NCBI GenBank assembly: GCA_036244855.1
Contig: BQKZ01004342.1
Span: 1 to 49,153 of the forward strand
Source of the DNA: Temnopleurus reevesii
Lineage: Eukaryota > Echinodermata > Echinoidea > Temnopleuroida > Temnopleuridae
DNA length: 49,153 bases
Direction: 5' to 3'
Shown piece after piece: positions 31,661-44,866 of the stretch; position 1 is the first letter of the stretch; every line of letters starts with the position of its first letter. Position numbers and translations under genes: made by a program. The notes under the pieces were generated by a model. The model worked only from the letters and a program-made list of their open reading frames with translations. It made no database searches and was not told the origin of the DNA.

Positions 31661-34600
31661 TGGTCGTGTGGTTCAGACAATTTCCCTCTACCTGCCTAAA
31701 TGAATGCATCAGCATGACGGTGACCTGACTTTTTGACGTCAACAGCACCGCTTTTTGGGAGTGGATTGGGACCAGAACGCTGAGGGAAACAGGTTTCCTT
31801 TATCATCAAGAGAATGCTTGGGAATTTGGGGACTGGCTGGAGGATTTCAACGGTTGGACTTAAAAGTCTAATACTTTCAGTTCTATTGCTTGTTTGCCTA
31901 ACCCCTTTCCTTCCTTTCTTGTTTTGAAGATGCTCTGGCATTCTTATGGTGAATGATTTGCTGATGATGATGTTATACAACTCTACTCTCACCTCACAGG
32001 GATGCAAATTGTGCCGGAATAGGTGTGAACTGTATTTTTATGTTCATTCAAGGCTTCCGTCACAAATAAATTGCAGACAGTATGACTATTGTTGTTAGGT
32101 TTTCTCTCATATTTTAACTTCACGCATATTCTCAAACAATTGGCATTTCTGACAACACTCAATTTGATCAAAACTCAATCTAAATTTCATCTAGGCTGTC
32201 TTGTCCACTCTAAGATTCATTATATGAACTATAAAGAGCAACTACAATTTATTGGAATTCAATGATGTTTTCCATGATAAAAAGATTATTAGCATTGCAA
32301 TAATATGAAATGCTGGCAATCCAGTTCAGTCATAAAATGAACACTCACATTGAAAAAAACAAAAAACCACTCAATATATAAGAGCTTCAAATAGCATTTG
32401 TGGTTCCTTCCGCTCTATCTCTTACATCTGTTTTAATTATTAGAGATGCTTTAGGTGTTTGGTCATACATGTTGTCATATATCTCACCAATAAATTTTCT
32501 TTACCCCAAAGCATAAATTATTCCTCTTTTTCTGCGCATTTTTTAATTTTCATACTGAGGTCATGCTATTAATCAGATGAATAAAATGCTTCCATCATCA
32601 CATCAAATCTGAGTATCTTTTGTTTGGCAGCACCATCTCCGAACAAACAATATGTTAATGCCCATCACTCTTCATCAGTCTTAACATCAAACACACTATA
32701 CAAACTAGAGAGGGCCCTCTCCCTATCCCATTGTTTCTCTCACAGTGCATTTAGAAAATTAATTTTTGATCCTCATTCACTGAGGTTTGAATGGATTTGC
32801 TCTCTCCCTTGCTCTGATTCCTGCCTTGCATATAGTCATAGCCTTTGTTCTTGCCATGGGGTACCATCCATATTTCAATTGAAGGAATTGAGAATAGGCA
32901 ATGCAGATTTTGATATGATTTGATTTTAGTACAAGGGAGTAGACACCTGTCTTTTGGCTCAGTAGCATTTTGATTTGGTATTTGATTACTAAAGGCAAGG
33001 TTTAAAGCTGCACTTCACAATCAAATATGCTTTATGCTACAAAAGGGAAATATAATTGCAGTGACATCGTTTTGTTTGAAGTTTAAAAAAAATTGCTGTG
33101 GCATATTATCAAATTCTGCTTAGAATTTTGCTTTAAGGTATTCTTATTGCAATGACATATATTAAGGTTTATAAAACGCATGAACAGCAAATGAATTATG
33201 ATAACATGGAAAAACACAAGAAGAAATCAAGATTTAGACAGATTTAAAATAAGGATGACTAATAACGTAGATCAGACAATACAAACATTAGCCGAGACAA
33301 TAGAAAATATGAAAAAATTAAAAGACATCAGGAATTAATGCATGAAAATAGAAAATAATGACACTTGAATGTGCAGTAGAGCAAGGCAGAGAGGAGCTGT
33401 CTGACATACTGATAGGTCAAATGGACAAAGATGAGGTAATGACGACTAAAATCCAATGATGTATACTATACAGAGATCTAGGAGAGGAAAAAAAATCATA
33501 GACATTACCTAGACAGCACAACTGTTTAATTACCAGACAGACAAACCCGCCTCCTCATCATCATCAATACATACAAATCAATGCACCACTATTGGGATGG
33601 CATACCAAACGTAATCATGCTTTGTGAGCTATTGTCAGAAGCCCGGAGAGAGACTCTGTTTACCCTAGCTATTACCGATCGATATGGCCTCATCTTTTTC
33701 GGCACGCTATGTTTCCGAGTAGATGGCACCAATTCTTTTTCTCTTTCTCTATTGACATAGCTCATTATTATGGTCCCATCATGCATGGGATGAAAAGGTC
33801 ATGTGACCATAATGAGTGTGCTTTAACGAGCCCTGGAAGATTCTGTCTGGTGGGCTTGAAGATTATCTTCTTAGCTAATTATCTTAATAGATGCAGGGAA
33901 ACTTTAATTCTATGTGTACATAGAATCTGAATGTGCAGTTACAAAGATGGAATGGAAGTTAAAGGGAAACTTCACAGGATTTGGAGGATTAAAACTTATC
34001 TTGTAAAGATATGAAAATATTTTTGTATAACAAATTCCAATTATCTGAAGTAATAAAAACCACTAGATGTCCCAGCCAATGCTTCATATTCAAACGCACA
34101 CTTGGACCAGAAAATAATGATTGTGTTTTTGTGGATTTTTTTGTGTTTTTTTTTTCTTTCTCATGAATCTAAGCAAAAATTCTTACAGAATTTGATTTCA
34201 TACTTTGTTATTTATCCACTTCAATTATTTCCATGACTGAACCTTTGTCCTTGGAGCTAAGTTCAAACAAAAACAGTAAGCAACATTTAAATATTGATTA
34301 TACTCTTGTTTCAATCATTGGGGAATTTCACTTTTACCAATAGGTAAAAAAAGACACCTGTATGCAATCCTCTATGGTTGAATCATTGTCATATGATGCA
34401 TTAGACTTCCTTACATCCTATAGGGAATAGACAGGGACCCCATGATCCTCTAAAGATCATCTTCTGAAGATATGAAACTACTTTATGAATACAAAATAAT
34501 TATTACTTTGTGTTGAACGGCTATGTACCAAGACTTATCTAACTGCCATCCAATGAGAAAATGTGTCCAAAACTTTCTCTTTTCACCGCTCTATCTGTAC

Positions 34601-36839
34601 ATCCTAAGTCCTGTGCTGCAAAAGACCCTGGCCGACCCCTAGAGGATAGCGCTATTTAGGTCATGTTTTTCACCAGTGACATAATCAGCAAGGGACCCAG
34701 TGAGGCTCCGTAGCCTGTCGAATACAGGTTCACAATTAGAGCATCTACACACAGCCTCAGGTGAGCTTCTTGAAGAGGGGAGAGAAGAGAGATGTCGGCG
34801 ACGTCGTAAATCTATCAGGTTTCTCCTCCAAAGTTAGGTTTCTCACCTTCTTCAAATCTGTGTTTGGTGGTTTTTATCTCTTCAGATTGCTTTCCGTTCA
34901 AGGATTTTGTTTCTAAATTCTGGTAAGGGTACGCAGGAGGGCACATAGCATTTCGTAGAAAATGCATTGCTGCATGAAGTGCCATAGCCAGTCAAAAGAG
35001 CAAAGATTAAAGTCAGGTAATTCTGCTAAATCTATACACCAGAGTAAAAGTGGGAAAAAAATTACTTGAGAGTAGAGACGTTGGCATTACCTGAAATACA
35101 TCTTTGATGAGGTTCAAATTTCATATTGCAGTTACTAAAGGTCTGTATTTTTTTGTTCTAGGTTTGTGCGATAGGTTAAGGAGGGTTAAACTTTAGATTT
35201 CCCCACTTTGCAGGTGATCAGAAAGAAACAACAGAAAGACAGGCAAAGATAAAATGAAAGGCAAACTTGAAACACAAGTAATCACACTTTATTAAGCAAA
35301 AACGAGGTTAAAGTTGTTCAGTTCATAGTCTATATACGTATGGAAGTAAGTCAAAGTTGAAATATAAACCATTTCTTTCAGAAATAAATGAAAAATATAA
35401 GAGAATTATATAATGGTTCCATTTACAACTGGAAACCAAGTCAAAGTTGAAACTGTACATAATATTTGAGAAGGAGACCTAAATGACAAAAGAAATCTTC
35501 TTTACTTTTAAACAAGCAATCATTATATGGATATCATGCAGACCTATAGAACCAGTGAGGTGGAACAGTTGATTCTCCTTAATGTCAAAGTTATTGAGAT
35601 GTAATGGAAATACATTGGAATAATATATCACCAAAATTGACCTCTAATTTCCTAAACAAATTGCAGGGCAAATTGGAAGGTACGTGATGCTAACACTATC
35701 TAAATCAAACTTTAATTGCTCTGCTCGCCTTTCAATAACCTAAAGTGTTGACCCAGCCCGCTTTAGGGGTATACTGAATTTTTTGGTTTGGGTCTGAAGT
35801 TGTAGGAGTATGCTTAATTCTAAAGTTAAATTTATTTATTTCCCCAACCCCAAGATATATTGAATTTGAGAAGGGGATTGATTGGAGGCAGATCGATTTG
35901 CTTTGCACACTGAAGAAGAAAGAGAAATCAAAATTACAGAAATTGTTTTTTTTCAAACATTTAGATGCTTAAATCTTGACTTTCTTTTCAATTGCATAGT
36001 TGGTGCATTGTATGATAATGCATAATTAAAGATTTTCAGTCATACTTTCAAATTCTCTAATAGCTTTGCCGCTCATTTGCATAAGAGTGGTCAGTAAGTT
36101 AAATTTCACATCCTCTGTTTCTTCAATTCTGAGGTAATATGTAATATACACAGATATTTCTGCTCTTATCATACTTAAATATTCACAAGAAGGGTCCTCT
36201 GTGAAAAAAGAGTTAGATGCATGTATGTATACCCCTAACCCCTTAAAAACCATAGACTTCAAATGAGGCTACTCAACCCCCTCCAATCAACACTATGCTA
36301 TCACAGTGAACAAAAGAATCAACTGATTGGCCTCAATCAATCCGCCCCTCCGTCTCTCTCTTCCTCTCTTCATCCCTATTCACCCCCGATAATCCCTCAA
36401 CTATCCCTTTCCTTCATACATGATCTAGTTCCCCCTTTTGTGACCTTTCTCACGTTACATTTCAATCTTTCATTCGTTACAACTTCTTCACATTTCTTAT
36501 GAATTACATTGCATCTTCTATGTCTAGCTCATCGCTATTCTGGATTTTACACTCTATCTTTTTTTTGTTGTGCTTTTTGCCTTGTTACGTTTCAACCTTT
36601 TACATCAGATTCTGTCTATCAGAAAGTGTAAGCTATTGTCATTAATGAGTTCTCATGTCATCTAGAATTTTTTTATTGATATTTTGCTAGAGGCAATGAC
36701 ATTTCATTATGCATCTTCACACATGTATACAATCCAACAACTTTTTTTCCAATCAGAATCACTTCAATCAATCTCCCCCTGGTTTCATTGATTTTGGATT
36801 TCAAATATACAGGTCCAATCTCTTCTTTTCTATTGATCT

Positions 36840-37061
36840 GTTTGTTTATCCTTGCTCTCCTGTCCTTTTCAAAGTTTTTTCTGTCTCTCTGCTTCTATAT
36901 CTTTTTGTCTCTCTATGTCTTTCCCTGTCCCTTTCTCTTGATCCCTCTCTCTCTCTCTTGATCTCTATCTCTCTCTCACCCTCTCACAGACCAAAATCCC
37001 ATGTCTGTCTCTCTTTCTCTTGATCTCTCTCTCTCACCCTCTCACCGACCCAAATCCCATG

Positions 37062-37104
<43 letters not shown>

Positions 37105-37190
37105 CCCTGTCCCTCTTTCTCTTTCTGTCTGTCTGTCTGTCTGTAGCCCTCTCTCCCCCTCTCTCACCAACCCAAATCCCACCTCGGCTC
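36840..37190. repeat. CT-rich minisatellite and (CTGT)n
   Basis: CT dinucleotide runs in which 'accaaaatcccatgtctg', 'acccaaatcccatgtctg' and 'acccaaatcccacctcgg' mark three repeats near 36990, 37048 and 37168. A (CTGT) run occurs at 37126-37145. Ser/Leu-rich frames through it are artefacts. Confidence 0.85.
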
Positions 37191-38030
37191 CTTCTCTTAC
37201 CCACAGTGCATCACTGCACCACTCTGTCCCCAAAACCAAAAAACATCACAAACATGGACTAATGAGCCGCCGAACATCGCGTCACCAAAGGTCACATGTT
37301 CCCGAAGCAGTGGTAACCGGATTAGCGGTTGGGTTCCATGCTCGCTCTCACTCACGGTGGTTGTAGTCTACACCAAAGACTCTTTTTACTATCTTCCATG
37401 CAGTCTCAATGATGATTTCTTACGCAGTGTTCTCTTTTTACAGAATTTTCAATTTAGCAGTGTACATTTCACTTGTGGTGGTATGTTTCCTTTAAGAAAC
37501 GTTCAATTTGCATGATCGTTCTGGTTCAAAAAAGGTTAGAAAGTTCTCTGTGTCTTTGCACTTTTGATACCTCTCTGATGCACTGCATTGCACGTTTCTA
37601 TTCTTATTGATTTAATCACAAAAAAAAAATTCAAAGATTCACATATCTTCAGCAGACATATATATTATGGAAGACTTTCATCAAGATGGTAAAATAACAG
37701 GATAGATCAAGATCTCAAATCAAACATAAAATGTTTGGAGCAAACATTAGTGATAGTCTCAAGGAACGTATCAGATCCTAGACACCACCACTGTCACATG
37801 TTAAACTTTTGGGCTATGATTTGAGAATTTTATCCATTATTTTTTAAAATGCATTATTATGGAACTGTCACATTTTTCAAATTTCTTCAACTTGTCTTCA
37901 TTAAAGAAAGCACATACAGTGTACTTCCAAAAATAGTCACTTTAATCATGAATTCAGAAAATTGAAAGACTGCAATCTGCCCCTACGTCTTTTAACATTT
38001 TCTCCATCTCTGTTTTTTCTCAAAATAAAA

Positions 38031-38190
38031 GGCATAAAAGTCAGGTATTCCAAAGTGGCTCTGACATAGCGGGCAGAATAAAACATCATATTTTATTGTA
38101 CTTAATCAAAATCACAGGCGTAAAAGTCAGGTAACTAGAACGTGGCTCAGAGAAGCGGACACGATAAAACATTGTATTTTATTGTTCGTT
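38031..38190. repeat. Tandem duplication, unit about 87 bp
   Basis: 'ggcataaaagtcaggta' and 'ggcgtaaaagtcaggta', each followed by GTGGCTC, a CGG word and 'ataaaacat..attttattgt', start at 38031 and 38117. Confidence 0.75.
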
Positions 38191-40947
38191 GATTTGTGTG
38201 GATATGTTCCCCAGGGACACCTGGGTAATTTGAGAGCTGGATAGACTAATCAGGAGCATCCGCATAAAATGTCACCAATGCTCATCAGCTTTCATCTAAA
38301 ATCAAGTCCTACTTTCTCTGTGAACTAAGTGAGTTAAAGAAGCAAATACGGTTATTAAAGAACATGGTGATGATTTAATCTAAATTCTGTATTCTGTATC
38401 TATATTCTGAAATACCATGAAAATGTTAGACAACACCTGTGATAAATGAGATCAATTTCACTACAACACACAATTCAATGAGTGTATCACTTCTAACATA
38501 TAAAAAAAACCATTTGATTGCATTTAGTCAGTACTTGTGTTGGTCTAACACTTACAGGGTGCTTCAAAATATACATGTAGATATAAACTTTGTACCAAAT
38601 AAACACCATAGTTTCTTCAGGGGAGGCTGATTTGGAGAAAAACTACTTTAATTGATTACATTCTTTAACTCATTCCACGTTTTCTTCGCGTCAATGAACA
38701 TCCGTTGGCCTATTTTCTTTGCATTTTTGCACAGAGTTCCCATACAAACATGTACACTCTCTAAACAATACAACACACAGGGGGTTTACGGGTGAACGCA
38801 CAAAGAATTAAAACATGAATCATGTTAGAATTTTTTTTTAGTTCATATGATAAACTGATTTAAACTGTATTCATTTGATTTCAAACACATATTGAAAATA
38901 TTGAATTTCTCCCCCCTACTTCTTTCACAAAGACTAGAACTACATAACTGATATCATATAAAGTAAAGTATTGGATCATGGAGTACGAGGTACATTCTAC
39001 CCATAGGCACCACCAAAAGGTATCATGAAATCGATCCAATAATGTGCATTTTGCCATATTGCACTCTGGGGGTGATCCTTCTTAAGATTTAGAAAAGGAG
39101 GTGATACATTAAAGGTTGCAGATAGGTTAGATGAGAACCTTGATGACAGGAAATAGAATAGTTTTCTGGGTCATACCATAAGCTTCCACTGATGAGGAGC
39201 ACACTAAATTGCATGACTCACTAAATTGGTGGAAATAGATTCCTTAAGAACTGCAAGACTCCAACATAGAGGTGAAGATTTTTGGGTGTTTATGGATGCT
39301 TGTCATTTGAGCTGGGATGAGAGAAGTTAAGCATTTCCTCTAGCACCATGTGCGAGCCAGAAGGGCATTAGTTTGATGAAAATTGAGAAGAGTTAAGACC
39401 TTCTGGCTCTTACAAGAGAAGAGACCTATTGAAATGTCTAACAAGGGTGGACGCAAGAAAGATGATCAGCAAAGAGATGAAATGTTAGTTCCTAAATTGT
39501 GTATGAGTAATGTAACCTGAGAATAGTGGCCTTGTAGGATTGTAGAGATGTGATAAGTTTTATTTCTTTGAACATTCAAGCTCAAATCACTATGTAAAGT
39601 TGCGTTTATTATGTTTATCATTAGATTTGATCCTGTAACATGTTAACATCTACTCCTGATAACAATCATCTGTTTAAATTTGGGTGTACATTTTTAATGT
39701 CTCTTCCCTGTTATCATTGAATGAGGAGGAATGAAATGAAGTCCTCTTTAAACACAAGACTACAGTGGGTGTTTAAAATGTAACCCTAGAATTTGAATTA
39801 TGATCATGTCTCTGTAGTAATCATATTGTAGTACGAGCACTGAATCTGGAAAAGATACCTGCCTACGACCAATCTCTGTAAAATTTTGGTAAAATCCTTT
39901 TTAGTTAAAACATTCACTTCTTGTATTCAAAGAAATTGGCATTCAACATTTTCATTCTACAAGAGTTTCAAGCCAAGGAAAAATACTTGATGATATAAGA
40001 TTGTTGATAAATAATCATTTCTTGGAAAAAATATGATGATTTGGGTTTTCTTTCACTGAATATTAAACCTAATTGGTTGACTAGCTTTACAATCTAAATG
40101 TAACTTTTCTTGACAAGATATTTGGTAAAAAAAAGAGTGAACAAAGCAAATAAAAATGCCTTCTAACCTAAAGATTCATACCAGTGCAAAACATGATACT
40201 TAATTGAAATTTGGGGGGATTAATTTGAGGAAGACAAACTGGTATCGGTAGAGTCTTCTTCTCTAGCGGAATGGCAAGATTTAATTCCGCTAGCGCGATC
40301 GTGAGACAGAGAATGTATTGATTACCTCCAGGGGGTTTGTGCAGTGAGCGATATTAAAAGACAGGGGTTACGTCCTCTCTACGACAGAGATACCTTTTCA
40401 CATGATAAACAATTATTGTATATAGCTGCAAGATATTTGCATGGCTTATTCTGGTTTGATTGTTGTATCGTTAACATCACTGCAGATGTCTAGAGGTATG
40501 ATTACTGCTTTTTTATATCAAGTCTAAATCATTGAATTATTATAAATAGCAGCTTGCATTGTGGAGCAATACTGTCAAAATCAATATATTTTTTGTACTT
40601 AAGTCATATGAGGGGAATGGAAAGATGGTACCAAAAGCAAAGAAAGTTCAACAAACCCAACAAACAAATCATACAACCCATAGTGAAAACCCTGTTGGCT
40701 AATGTCACTTTAATAATCTAAAACTCTCTTCCTCCAACACATTGACTTCTTAGATTATGAAATATTGTACAAACAATGGGCATAAATGTATCTACAATGA
40801 ATGCAAGGAATTGACACTTTATCACATCTCGTTGATTTTGCCAATTGTCTTTGTCAATGTGAATCATCTACAAAATCTTCACTAGGTGCTTGAAATTGCA
40901 CTTGTCTGAATGAAGTGGCATCAACCCCCTAGGATAGACGGGAGGGT

Positions 40948-41509
40948 TTAAAAGAAGAGTCTACCCAAAAAATAATAATTTTTTAACAGAAGCAGAAAAA
41001 AATGGTGAGTAAAACAAAAAAAGTTTGAAGAAAATCGGACAAGTAATACAAAAATTATACATTTTTAAAGATTTGAAAGAATGGGCAAATCAGTGGCAAT
41101 TTCCAGAGATGTTGCCAATTTGATGACATCATGGGTGCACAACTTACCAGAGTTTTCATTATGAATATGGTGCAAAATTCATTATTTTTTACAGAAAGTT
41201 GCAAAGTTTGTATAAATGTAAACATGCAAATAGTGGACCTACATATCTATCATAAAGATATCCTACGGTTAAAGTTTTGAGACAATCATATTTTTTGGGG
41301 AAAAAGTTACATTTATAATATTGATATGAATGTAATAAATGGTCAGTTGTGCACCTGTGACGTCATCAGTTGCCAATTTGTCTAAATATTTAAACATTCA
41401 TAACTCTCTTATTAGTTGTCCGATTTTCCTCAAACTTGTTTTGTTCTCTTCATCTATTTTATCTTCTCCTGTTGTAGAAATATAATTTTTGGGTAGACTC
41501 TTCTTTTAA
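40948..41509. mobile_element. 562-bp foldback DNA element bounded by TTAA
   Basis: Perfect terminal inverted repeats of about 24 bp (TTAAAAGAAGAGTCTACCC...). The outer TTAA at both ends could be a piggyBac-type target duplication. Inner sequence also pairs: AAAATCGGACAA, TTGGCAA and a GATGACATCA/TGACGTCATC pair extend the arms to about 170-200 bp. No transposase frame, so non-autonomous. Confidence 0.8.
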
Positions 41510-42539
41510 GGTGAAGGTTTTGGTTTGCTGTCGGCAGTAGGGGTAAGTTTTAGTTTTCATGCACTTGACCTGGTAGGTAGGTAAATAGCAGGTTGTTACG
41601 TCAGAGTAGTCATGCAAACTCATCTTATTGATTTCCAAATTCATAACAAGAATGAACGACAAGACTGATGAGAGAATCTATAGTTCCAAGATAAAATGGT
41701 GAAGAAAAAAAAAGAAACTGGAAATTCAACCACAAATCCATCAAAATAAGATTTGCTGTCAATGTTGCGTGCATGATTAAATTTTAATACATATTGATTC
41801 TTGAATTTATTTGCTTAAAATTTCTCATGAGATATGGAAAGTTAAGATGACTGACAACCTGATTGGGAATGAGTTGTACCAATTTACCCTGCTTTCTGAA
41901 GTCCCAGATGATATCCTTGAAAGCAAATGGATGTTCAGTTCTGATTGCAGTGTATGCATTAGTTTTTCCTGTCTGCAAAGAATTTTTTATCAGTAGCATT
42001 TGCCCTGCACTGCTTTTCATGTGTTGAGGCCCGAGGATTTTTTTCTGGAGAGGCTCTTGAAAACTCACACTTTGTAACATTTGTATGACAAATTGTAGAA
42101 AAAGTCCATTCATAAAAATGTTTCTTTCATTCACCCTCTCTCTCTCTCCAACTCTCCCTTAAAAGTAGCCAAGATAAGTCTCTCTGCCTAATTCACATGC
42201 TTGCAAATAGCCGCCAAGACAGGTCTTTAGGTAGCTATGTTGAACAAGCTGTTCAGGTGGACGTTTGGCCATGACTGGGGTATTTTTCTTCCCTCTAGGA
42301 AACCAAATATTCACAGGACTGTGATGATGCGGGGAAACTATTAGCCCAGATAGAACCAGAGAAAGGGAATGTTACTCAGATACAGTGATTCTGAAGAGTG
42401 CATAATCTTACTGCAAGTTCCAAATCTGCTACTTGAATCGGGTGGTGAGTGCAAGAAGGTCACAACACAGTGTTCTTCTAATTTGTAACACAGCCAAAAT
42501 ATTGAAACAAGAAAAAACAATGAGGATAGTAGGACATAA

Positions 42540-42714
42540 GGGGTGTTGCTCAAAATCAACTGCAAATCAACTGCAACTTTGCATATTGTAACGCGCATTT
42601 TCATTCGAGCATGGTACTTGCATTTACCAATACACGCATAAAACAATGATTTTGATTGGCCCGTTCCGATCAACTGCAACTTGCGATCAATTGCAACTTT
42701 TGAACAACGCCCCC
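42540..42714. mobile_element. MITE-like element, family 1 copy 4
   Basis: Begins GGGGTGTTGCTCAAAATC and ends TTTTGAACAACGCCCCC; same orientation as the 16289 copy. Internal words CAACTGCAACTTGCGATCAA match the other copies. Confidence 0.85.
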
Positions 42715-44697
42715 GTAGTAGATTGCATCCAGACAATCTGAATGTAACATCAAATCATAATTCCCATCAGCATCTCCAAAATTAATAAATCATTTGAAAT
42801 ATGCTTCCTTGACAATTTAATGGTTTTACCAAGTCAATGGAGATTCGTCCTTCTGCAAGTGCCAGAATAAATGCACATTTTCCCCATTGGGAGTTTGTGA
42901 AGAGGCATATGGTTAGCTTATGATTTTTAAAATGCTTTTTCTCCCTTGTCCCTTCTTTCTGGTTGGGGTGATGTGAAGCAGGAAAGGAAATGATCATATT
43001 CTATATCGAGTGGAGCCACTTATGAATCACAATGTGTTAGAAATTTAATCCTTTCTGTCTATGGGGAGTTAGCCTTTGTGATGCTGCATGCTTCAGACTC
43101 TGTAGCTTTTAGACACACACTCACCATAAAGATAGAATGCACAGCCACGTTCTCATGTGTGAAAAGTGCAAGCCCTCCAAAACAAGACACTGTCAGCGTC
43201 CATTCAAAAAATTAACGGGAACCCTTAATTTCATGGATTTAGAACGCAGCCATTTTGTGCACACAAATTAAGCCATGTTTGCTGCCCTACTTACAGGCAA
43301 TCCTTCAGAGTATTCCAAATGTAACTTTCTATCAAGATGTCATTCTCTTTGTGTCATTTTCAGACAGCTAGCTCCCTGGGGCCAATAATGTATGATGGAA
43401 GATCAAACGTTGAAGGGACATTTACCAGCAAGTTTGAGGAAAAAGAATAGAGTAAATACACCGAGTGTTGCCCAGGGGAAGAACATTAAACATAGATGAA
43501 AGAAAAGGCCATCGGGGGTCAATGATTCCCCTCTTCAGTGCTCGACTACCATGGGGCGTGATTAATACCTCACTTGTAACCCAACGTGGAACCATTTAGA
43601 GTCAGCCACAATCAGAGTTAACGCATCTCCCTGCGGATCCTCACGTAATCAGGTTTCTTTCTCTCCGGCCATTGTTCTTTACTCCCATAGAACCTATAAA
43701 TCAAATTTCTGCTGATGCCCACCGACTATTTGCATTCAGTCGTCATCATCACCACCTTATTATAAGCCACAGAATGAACTTTCGCGATCCTAAAAAGGTG
43801 TGAAAATATACAGGTTCCCAGACAATGGCATATTCATATAGCAATCCCATGGTGCTCTATTTGGCTCTTTAAATTGATTCAGAAAGAGCACAATTATTCA
43901 GTCCAGTGTAATTTGATCATATCTTGTCGTGGTGCTGATGAGATAAAACAAATGAATAAGATTCTAGATGCTATATTTCATTAAGAATTATCTGAAAAAC
44001 TAGGAAATTCATTGAAACTTCTGACACATTTCAATTTTGGTAACCTATATATTTGACAATATGCAATAATGACAATATCTAACCTTTATTACTTTACCAC
44101 TTCCTATTTTCACAAATCTTTCGATATTGACTTCAGAAACTGACCACCTCCAACCTACATTGGTATTTAATTTGGGGTATTCTACACTTTCTTTACAATC
44201 AGATATATTCCATGAATGTGAGGGGTAAAAACATTCAAAATCTCAAATCTGAAGAGTATGCATTGCCTCCAGATGTATTTCTGAGTTTCTAACTTCAATT
44301 TTAGTGAAAATCTGGGTGAAGAAACTCTCGTAATGTTCAAATCATGTTGGATAATGCAAAACAAATGTTAAGTTCAATGTGAAACCATTCCCTCTCATGT
44401 TTTCAGAAGGAGATTGTCCAGGAATGTCTCAATGTCAAACTAATACATTGCTCAAATGAACATGGAGAGGGTATAAAGACCACTTTGTCAGTAATTCAAT
44501 ACTGTCAAGTCGAATTTGATCACAAAATGTAACCATTGATTGTCTGGAGTAGCCTTTTCGATCTTGTTTGAGAGACAAATTGTGTTCTACATTAACGGTA
44601 GTTTAACCTTGTCGTTCTGGATGTACAGACTACAGAATCAAGAGATGCTCTGAAACATGGCACTAACAGCGAGTTCAAATGCAAAAAATATACCTGG

Positions 44698-44866
44698 ACT
44701 GTGTTTCATAAAGCTGTTTGTAGATCTGCGCATGACTCTCCGAACGACTAGTTATCCTTTCTCTGGTGCGATTCAGCACCAGAAGATACTATAGAGAGTA
44801 AAGGGTCACAAGTTGTTCTTAAGAGCCATGCATACCTCTACATACAGCTTTATGAAATTCAACCTG
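44698..44866. mobile_element. Palindromic MITE-like element, family 3
   Basis: Outer arms GTGTTTCATAAAGCTGTTTG and TACAGCTTTATGAAATTC, inner words CATGACTCTC and GAGCCATG, and a central CTGGTGC/GCACCAG pair: an almost continuous inverted repeat of about 75-bp arms. Single copy in this window. Confidence 0.7.

Larger units (their letters stand above)
30103..40947 (-). other. Upstream non-coding interval, middle part
   Basis: No exon recognised. Contains family 1 and family 2 MITE copies (30893-31070, 31490-31660), CT-rich minisatellite sequence (36840-37190), a tandem duplication (38031-38190) and short perfect hairpins at 39354-39409 and 40263-40293. The intervals 31670-36830 and 38200-40940 otherwise look like ordinary AT-rich intron or intergenic DNA. 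Confidence 0.6.

Noticed and set aside
31696..32007. 103-codon minus-strand frame as a possible exon
   Set aside because: No TSP1 cysteine/tryptophan pattern, no known domain and no supporting splice sites recognised.
33765..33817. Hairpin-like CTCATTAT..ATGGTC and GACCATAATGAG with TCATGTGAC E-box-like word
   Set aside because: Short, interrupted pairing in AT-rich DNA; a chance match cannot be excluded.
36709..37366. Ser/Leu-rich open frames on the plus strand
   Set aside because: Products of CT microsatellite sequence.
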